From JBKQWK01 sp052139595 (GTDB lineage Bacteria > Actinomycetota > Thermoleophilia > UBA2241): a stretch of DNA of 10,696 nt. The translations under genes and the position numbers were made by a program. Location: NCBI GenBank assembly GCA_052139595.1, contig JBKQWK010000095.1, forward strand, positions 1 through 10,696, read 5' to 3'. This document shows positions 6,811 through 10,696 of this stretch, one piece after another. Every line of letters begins with the position of its first letter. Position 1 is the stretch's first letter. The notes beneath the pieces are model-generated. The model saw nothing but the letters and a program-made list of their open reading frames with translations, made no database searches and had not been told where the DNA came from.

Positions 6811-9800
6811 GCGCGAGGTCTGCGATCGAGACGTCCGCGACCGGGTGAGCGGCGATTTGCAGACCAGTTTTCTGCTTGAAGCGGGGGCCGGTACCGGCAA
6901 AACCAAAGTTCTCGTCGAACGCTACGTCAGGTGCGTCCTCGACCCTGAGAACGGCACCGGCGACGTGCGCCGCGTGGCCGCGATCACGTTCACCGAGAAA
7001 GCCGCCGGCGAGTTGCGGCAGCGCGTGCGTGAAGCGTTTGAAACGCGTGCTCAAAGCGCGGCGCCGGCCTCCGCCGAGACCGCGGCGATCGCGCGTGCTC
7101 TGGAGACTCTCGACGATGCGCCGATCAGCACCATCCACGGCTTCGCTGGTCGCCTGCTACGCGAGTTCCCCGTGGAGGCGGGCGTCGACCCCGCCTTCGA
7201 GCAGCTCGATGGGCTTGCCTCCGAAATCGAACTCACGCGTCTGTGGGAGGAGTGGCTCACGCAGCTGGCCAGCGAAGATGTTGCCGCCGCCGAAACCGTG
7301 GCTGAGGCTCCCCTTGGCTCGGTCGTACGCGAGTCACTTGTGCGCCTCCTGCGGGCGGGTGTGAAACTCGGGGATGTGCGTGCGCTGGCGATGGGCGCCA
7401 AGGGCGTGTTCGGTGAGCGCTACGACATTGAGCCAGTAGCTGCGTCGGTGGGTGAACCCGATCTCGCTCGACGCTTGAACGAGCTGAAGGCGCCGATACT
7501 GCGGTTGCGCGAGTTCTGCGCCACCGCCTGCTCCAACCAGACCGACAATGGGTTCACGGCCGCCATGGAGCTGGTCGAGGCCGGCGAGCTGCTGCTTGCG
7601 CAGCGGATCGACGATCTCGACCAGCTGGCGGCGGCGCTCTACGCTCTGCCCGTCAAGACCGCGGCCTCGTCCCCCGGCGGCACCAAACTCAACTGGAGTG
7701 CTGCCCTCGGTGGTAAAGACGAGCTGCAGGCACGTTATCGGCAGCTCGTGGAAGCAGTGGCCGCGCTGCGCGACACCTATGCCGAGTTCGTCACAGGGCT
7801 TGCTGTTGCCGTGGCGGATGCGTTTTCGCGTTGGGCTGGCGCCACGCAGATCGGCCTCGGGTACCTGGACTTTACCGATCTGCTCGGACGTTTGCGCGAC
7901 TTGCTGGCGCACGACCTCAGCACGCGACGAGCGTTGCAGCAGCGTTTTCGCTACCTGCTCGTCGACGAGTTTCAAGATACCGATCCGTTGCAAGCTGAGG
8001 TCGTCTTCTTTCTCGGCGAGCGCGAACCGCTGGCCGCAGATTGGCGTGAGGTTGTGCTCGAGCCCGGCAAGCTGTTTGTTGTCGGTGATCCCAAACAGTC
8101 CATTTACCGCTTTCGGCGAGCCGACATCTCGCTTTACGACGAGGTGAAGGCGTTGATGGGCAGACAGCCTGAGGGTAAGGGCGTGGTGACCGCGATCACG
8201 CAGAACTTTCGTACCACGCCGGCTGTGGTGGCATGGGTCAACAACGTGTTTGCCGACGTCTTTGACGGCGACAAAGCTGAGGGCCGGCAGCCCGGCTACC
8301 AGTGGGTAGAGCCATATCGGCCGCCGGTCGACGGCTCCCGGGTTGTGGTCCTGCTCGGTCGCGAGTACGGCCGGCGCGGGTCCGGCGGCAACGATGCTGC
8401 CCGCCGCGACGAGGCGCGAGCGCTGGCTGGCTTGCTGATCGCGATGCACGATACGACCACGGCGCGCTGGCGCGTGCAGAACAGAGATGCGGCGGCGGGC
8501 TCGGCGATCGCGACAGGCGCTGTGGCGGGCGCCGCCGACAACGAAGTCACGCGCCCGCCACGCTGGGGCGACATCGCTCTTCTCTTTCGCACCACCACCA
8601 GTCTCGAGACGTATGAGCAGGCTCTGCGCGAGGCGGGCGTGCCGTATCGTGCAGACGGTGGCACCATGTACTTTGCGCGCCGCGAGGTCGCCGATGCACT
8701 GCTCTGCCTGCGGGTTGTCGACGATCCGGCTGATGGACCGGCATTGTACGGCGCCTTGCACTCGTCGTTCTTCGGTTTCAGCGACGACGATCTCTTTCTG
8801 TTCTCGGCCGCCGGTGGGCGCTTCGACCTCTTTGCCGGCGAGCAGCCGCCGGGTCATGACGCGATGGTTGCGGCGATCAACACCTTGCGCCGATTGCATG
8901 AACGGCGCGCCGAACTCGAGCCGTACGAGATGGTCGCCGAACTCCTGCGGTGCGCGCATGGTAGGGAGTTCTTTGCCGCTGCCGGGGCTGGCGCGGCACA
9001 GGCGATCGCCAATCTCGAGAAGCTGATCGAGCGGGCGCGGGCGTTTGCCGATGCCGGCGGTGGTGGTCTGGGGGCGTTCCTGCGTTGGGCCGGCGAAGCT
9101 GGTGACGTTGCTGGTGAGCAGGAGTCACAGATTGGCGACCAGGACGATGTGGTTCATTTGGTCACTATCCACAAGGCGAAAGGTCTCGAGTACCCGATCG
9201 TTGTCGTAGCCGGTGGCGCTCTGGCCAGCGGCAAGGGCACGGGCAGCGAGCTGATTGTCGACCGCTCGCGGCGGCGTTTGGCGATCAAGCTCAAAGCGGA
9301 GCTGCCCGGCAGTGCCGCACGCGCGCTCGAGTCGCGAAGCTATGCGGCTCTCAGTGCGCGTGAGAAGGAGATGGCGCAAAGCGAAACACGGCGACTCTTC
9401 TATGTGGCGGCGACACGGGCTCGCGACTGGCTCGTCATCACCAACTTCGGCAAGCTGACGACGCAGAAAGGCGATCCTTCTGCCAGCACTATGCTCGGGT
9501 CGATCGCGGACTCCCTGCCGCCGGCGGGGCCGATCCCCCCGGCAGCGGAGCGCGACGAGGACGGGGTACTGGTGCTGCCGGCGGCCGAACCGTCGGCACG
9601 TGCCGAGCTTTCGGAGGCGCCGGACGCCGCGACCATGGTCGCGGCCCGCGGCGCCTGGCTGTCTGAGCGAGAAGATTTATTGCGGCGAGCCGCCCGACCC
9701 TTCCGGGCCACCAGCCCGAGCGGCTTGGAACAGGTCGACGACGAGATCCGTCGCGGCGGCCCCGGCGCTCCTTCCGGACGAGCACGCGCACTTGCCCTTG

Positions 9801-10414
9801 GCACTGCAGTGCACCGCATCCTGGAGCTGTGCGACCTCAACGACGAGTCGTCACTCAGCGGCCTGGCTGTATCGGTGACGCGCGAACTCGGCTGGCCGGA
9901 CGTGGCTGCGCGTGCCGCTGCGCTCGCCGGCGCCTGCTGGCGGTCTGCGCCGGTGCGTGCGGCGGCAGTCAGCCCTGAGGTCTACCGCGAGCTGCCGGTG
10001 GCGACCCTTCTCGACGACGCCGTGGTGAGCGGCGCCGTCGACGTGCTCTATCGCGATGGCACGGCGTGGTTGGTGGTCGATTACAAGACCGATCGCGGGG
10101 CCGACAGCGGCGAGTTGCGCCGGCGCTACACGCCTCAGGCGGCCGCCTACGCTGTCGCCGTCGAGGCGGCCACCGGCGGCGTTGTGCGTGAGATTGTGTT
10201 TGTGGCCGCCGGCGGGGCCGACGAAGCCGATCCTGTCGCCCTGGTCGTCACCATCGTAGTCGACGACGCGTTGCGCGCGCTGGCGTTGCAGGAAGTCAGG
10301 GCAGCTGTGGCCGAGCACCGCGGCGTCTCCGCCGACGAGTTCATGACGGGCGCACCGGTCCATGTCGGTACGTCCACGACGGGCACGGCGGGTCAGAATA
10401 GGGCAATGCCGTGA
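6797..10414 (+). CDS. addA: AddA-like subunit of the AddAB helicase-nuclease (UvrD/Rep-type helicase plus RecB-type nuclease)
   Basis: AddA is the ATP-driven 3'-5' DNA motor and carries the second nuclease of AddAB. The 1205-residue protein has the usual family length and all superfamily 1A motifs: Walker A GAGTGKT (30-36, Lys35), Ia ITFTEKAAGEL (63-73), STIHGF with His114, II DEFQDTDP (390-397), III VGDPKQSIYRFRRAD (429-443), IV QNFRTTP with Arg472, V TIHKAKGLE (790-798), and VI LFYVAATRAR with Arg874 and Arg876. The C-terminal nuclease has His1006 (GTAVHRIL), Asp1082 (GAVDVLY), Asp1095-Tyr-Lys1097 (VDYKTD) and Gln1114-x3-Tyr1118, so it also appears active. A helicase with a C-terminal nuclease next to an Fe-S nuclease partner separates it from plain UvrD or Rep. 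A RecB assignment is less likely because no RecC or RecD gene is seen. A low-complexity tail of ~40 residues follows the nuclease domain. Its ATG overlaps the addB end by 14 bases. Confidence 0.92.
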   Translation: MSTSEREVCDRDVRDRVSGDLQTSFLLEAGAGTGKTKVLVERYVRCVLDPENGTGDVRRVAAITFTEKAAGELRQRVREAFETRAQSAAPASAETAAIARALETLDDAPISTIHGFAGRLLREFPVEAGVDPAFEQLDGLASEIELTRLWEEWLTQLASEDVAAAETVAEAPLGSVVRESLVRLLRAGVKLGDVRALAMGAKGVFGERYDIEPVAASVGEPDLARRLNELKAPILRLREFCATACSNQTDNGFTAAMELVEAGELLLAQRIDDLDQLAAALYALPVKTAASSPGGTKLNWSAALGGKDELQARYRQLVEAVAALRDTYAEFVTGLAVAVADAFSRWAGATQIGLGYLDFTDLLGRLRDLLAHDLSTRRALQQRFRYLLVDEFQDTDPLQAEVVFFLGEREPLAADWREVVLEPGKLFVVGDPKQSIYRFRRADISLYDEVKALMGRQPEGKGVVTAITQNFRTTPAVVAWVNNVFADVFDGDKAEGRQPGYQWVEPYRPPVDGSRVVVLLGREYGRRGSGGNDAARRDEARALAGLLIAMHDTTTARWRVQNRDAAAGSAIATGAVAGAADNEVTRPPRWGDIALLFRTTTSLETYEQALREAGVPYRADGGTMYFARREVADALLCLRVVDDPADGPALYGALHSSFFGFSDDDLFLFSAAGGRFDLFAGEQPPGHDAMVAAINTLRRLHERRAELEPYEMVAELLRCAHGREFFAAAGAGAAQAIANLEKLIERARAFADAGGGGLGAFLRWAGEAGDVAGEQESQIGDQDDVVHLVTIHKAKGLEYPIVVVAGGALASGKGTGSELIVDRSRRRLAIKLKAELPGSAARALESRSYAALSAREKEMAQSETRRLFYVAATRARDWLVITNFGKLTTQKGDPSASTMLGSIADSLPPAGPIPPAAERDEDGVLVLPAAEPSARAELSEAPDAATMVAARGAWLSEREDLLRRAARPFRATSPSGLEQVDDEIRRGGPGAPSGRARALALGTAVHRILELCDLNDESSLSGLAVSVTRELGWPDVAARAAALAGACWRSAPVRAAAVSPEVYRELPVATLLDDAVVSGAVDVLYRDGTAWLVVDYKTDRGADSGELRRRYTPQAAAYAVAVEAATGGVVREIVFVAAGGADEADPVALVVTIVVDDALRALALQEVRAAVAEHRGVSADEFMTGAPVHVGTSTTGTAGQNRAMP

Positions 10415-10696
10415 GCGGCACCGTTGCTGAGATGGTCGCTGCTCTGGGCCTCTCGCCACACCCCGAGGGTGGGTTCTTTCGTGAGACGTATCGTGCCGAG
10501 TCTACGGTGCTGACCGGCAAGGGTCCCCGCGCAGCTTGCACAGCCATTATCTTTCTCTTGACGACGGCACAGCCGAGTCACTTTCATCGCCTCAGCAGCG
10601 ACGAACTGAGGATACATTGCGGCGGTGGTGTCACTCAGCTGCTGACGCTGCTGCCGGCTGGTCGCGCCGCCAGCGTTCTGCTCGGCAGTGCGCTGC
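10411..10696 (+). CDS. Cupin superfamily protein, DUF985/Cupin_5 type (partial, cut by window end)
   Basis: The 95 visible residues hold LGLSPHPEGGFFRETYR (12-28), then AIIFLLTTAQPSHFHRLSSDE (45-65) and a following beta-strand-like stretch ending TQLLTLLPAG. The PHPEGG-(F/Y)FRETYR opening and the S-x-FHR-x-x-SDE block are hallmarks of the DUF985 (Cupin_5) cupins, small single-domain beta-barrel proteins of no settled function, some proposed to bind sugars or metals. His57, His59 and Glu65 are candidate ligand residues. The GTG at 10411 overlaps the addA stop in a GTGA arrangement and has AGGG seven bases upstream, so translational coupling is likely. An ATG at 10432 is an alternative start that would keep the conserved part. 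The rest of the gene lies outside the window. A link to DNA repair is suggested only by position. Confidence 0.85.
   Translation, partial: MSGTVAEMVAALGLSPHPEGGFFRETYRAESTVLTGKGPRAACTAIIFLLTTAQPSHFHRLSSDELRIHCGGGVTQLLTLLPAGRAASVLLGSAL

Noticed and set aside
7334..8959. Long minus-strand open frame of 541 codons
   Set aside because: It is antisense to addA across helicase motifs II to IV, and the translation has no recognisable domain.
1..10696. CRISPR array, insertion sequence, phage or toxin-antitoxin system
   Set aside because: No regularly spaced repeats, transposase motifs or paired small genes were seen. Every long stretch is explained by core genes or rnpB.

Overview
This GC-rich window holds ordinary bacterial core genes, almost all on the plus strand: the tail of an oxidative pentose-phosphate operon, the RNase P RNA gene, a complete AddAB-type recombination nuclease/helicase pair, and the start of a cupin gene. 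GTG starts, strong GC bias, the style of the protein sequences and the histidine-kinase-like fragment at the left edge suggest an Actinobacteriota lineage outside the mycobacteria, possibly Thermoleophilia- or Coriobacteriia-like. This placement is an inference from motif style only and is uncertain. I saw no CRISPR array, insertion sequence, tRNA or phage gene.

Layout. (1) Positions 1 to about 135: the minus strand encodes 46 residues that read like the GAF-domain entry of a sensor histidine kinase. They abut, head to head, a 6-phosphogluconate dehydrogenase gene (gnd) that has lost everything before its last ~99 codons. This junction is either an assembly or amplification chimera near a contig end, or a real rearrangement. 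(2) 132-2793: gnd (3' part), zwf and pgl, separated by 1 and 12 bases, encode the three oxidative pentose-phosphate steps that make NADPH and ribulose 5-phosphate. (3) About 2858-3294: an extended -10 promoter, the class A RNase P RNA gene rnpB, and a perfect 15-bp hairpin just past its 3' end. (4) 3295-3435: a 141-base gap with a second extended -10-like box very close to the addB start. (5) 3436-10414: addB and addA, overlapping by 14 bases, encode the two subunits of a double-strand-break resection enzyme. (6) 10411-10696: the 5' part of a DUF985/Cupin_5 gene, coupled to addA by a 4-base overlap and cut by the window end.

No undescribed system is evident. The points most worth checking are the left-edge junction, the matching promoter boxes of rnpB and addB with a possible near-leaderless addB mRNA, the AddB subunit that lacks the ATPase lysine but keeps its nuclease and iron-sulfur residues, and the cupin gene attached to the addBA operon.
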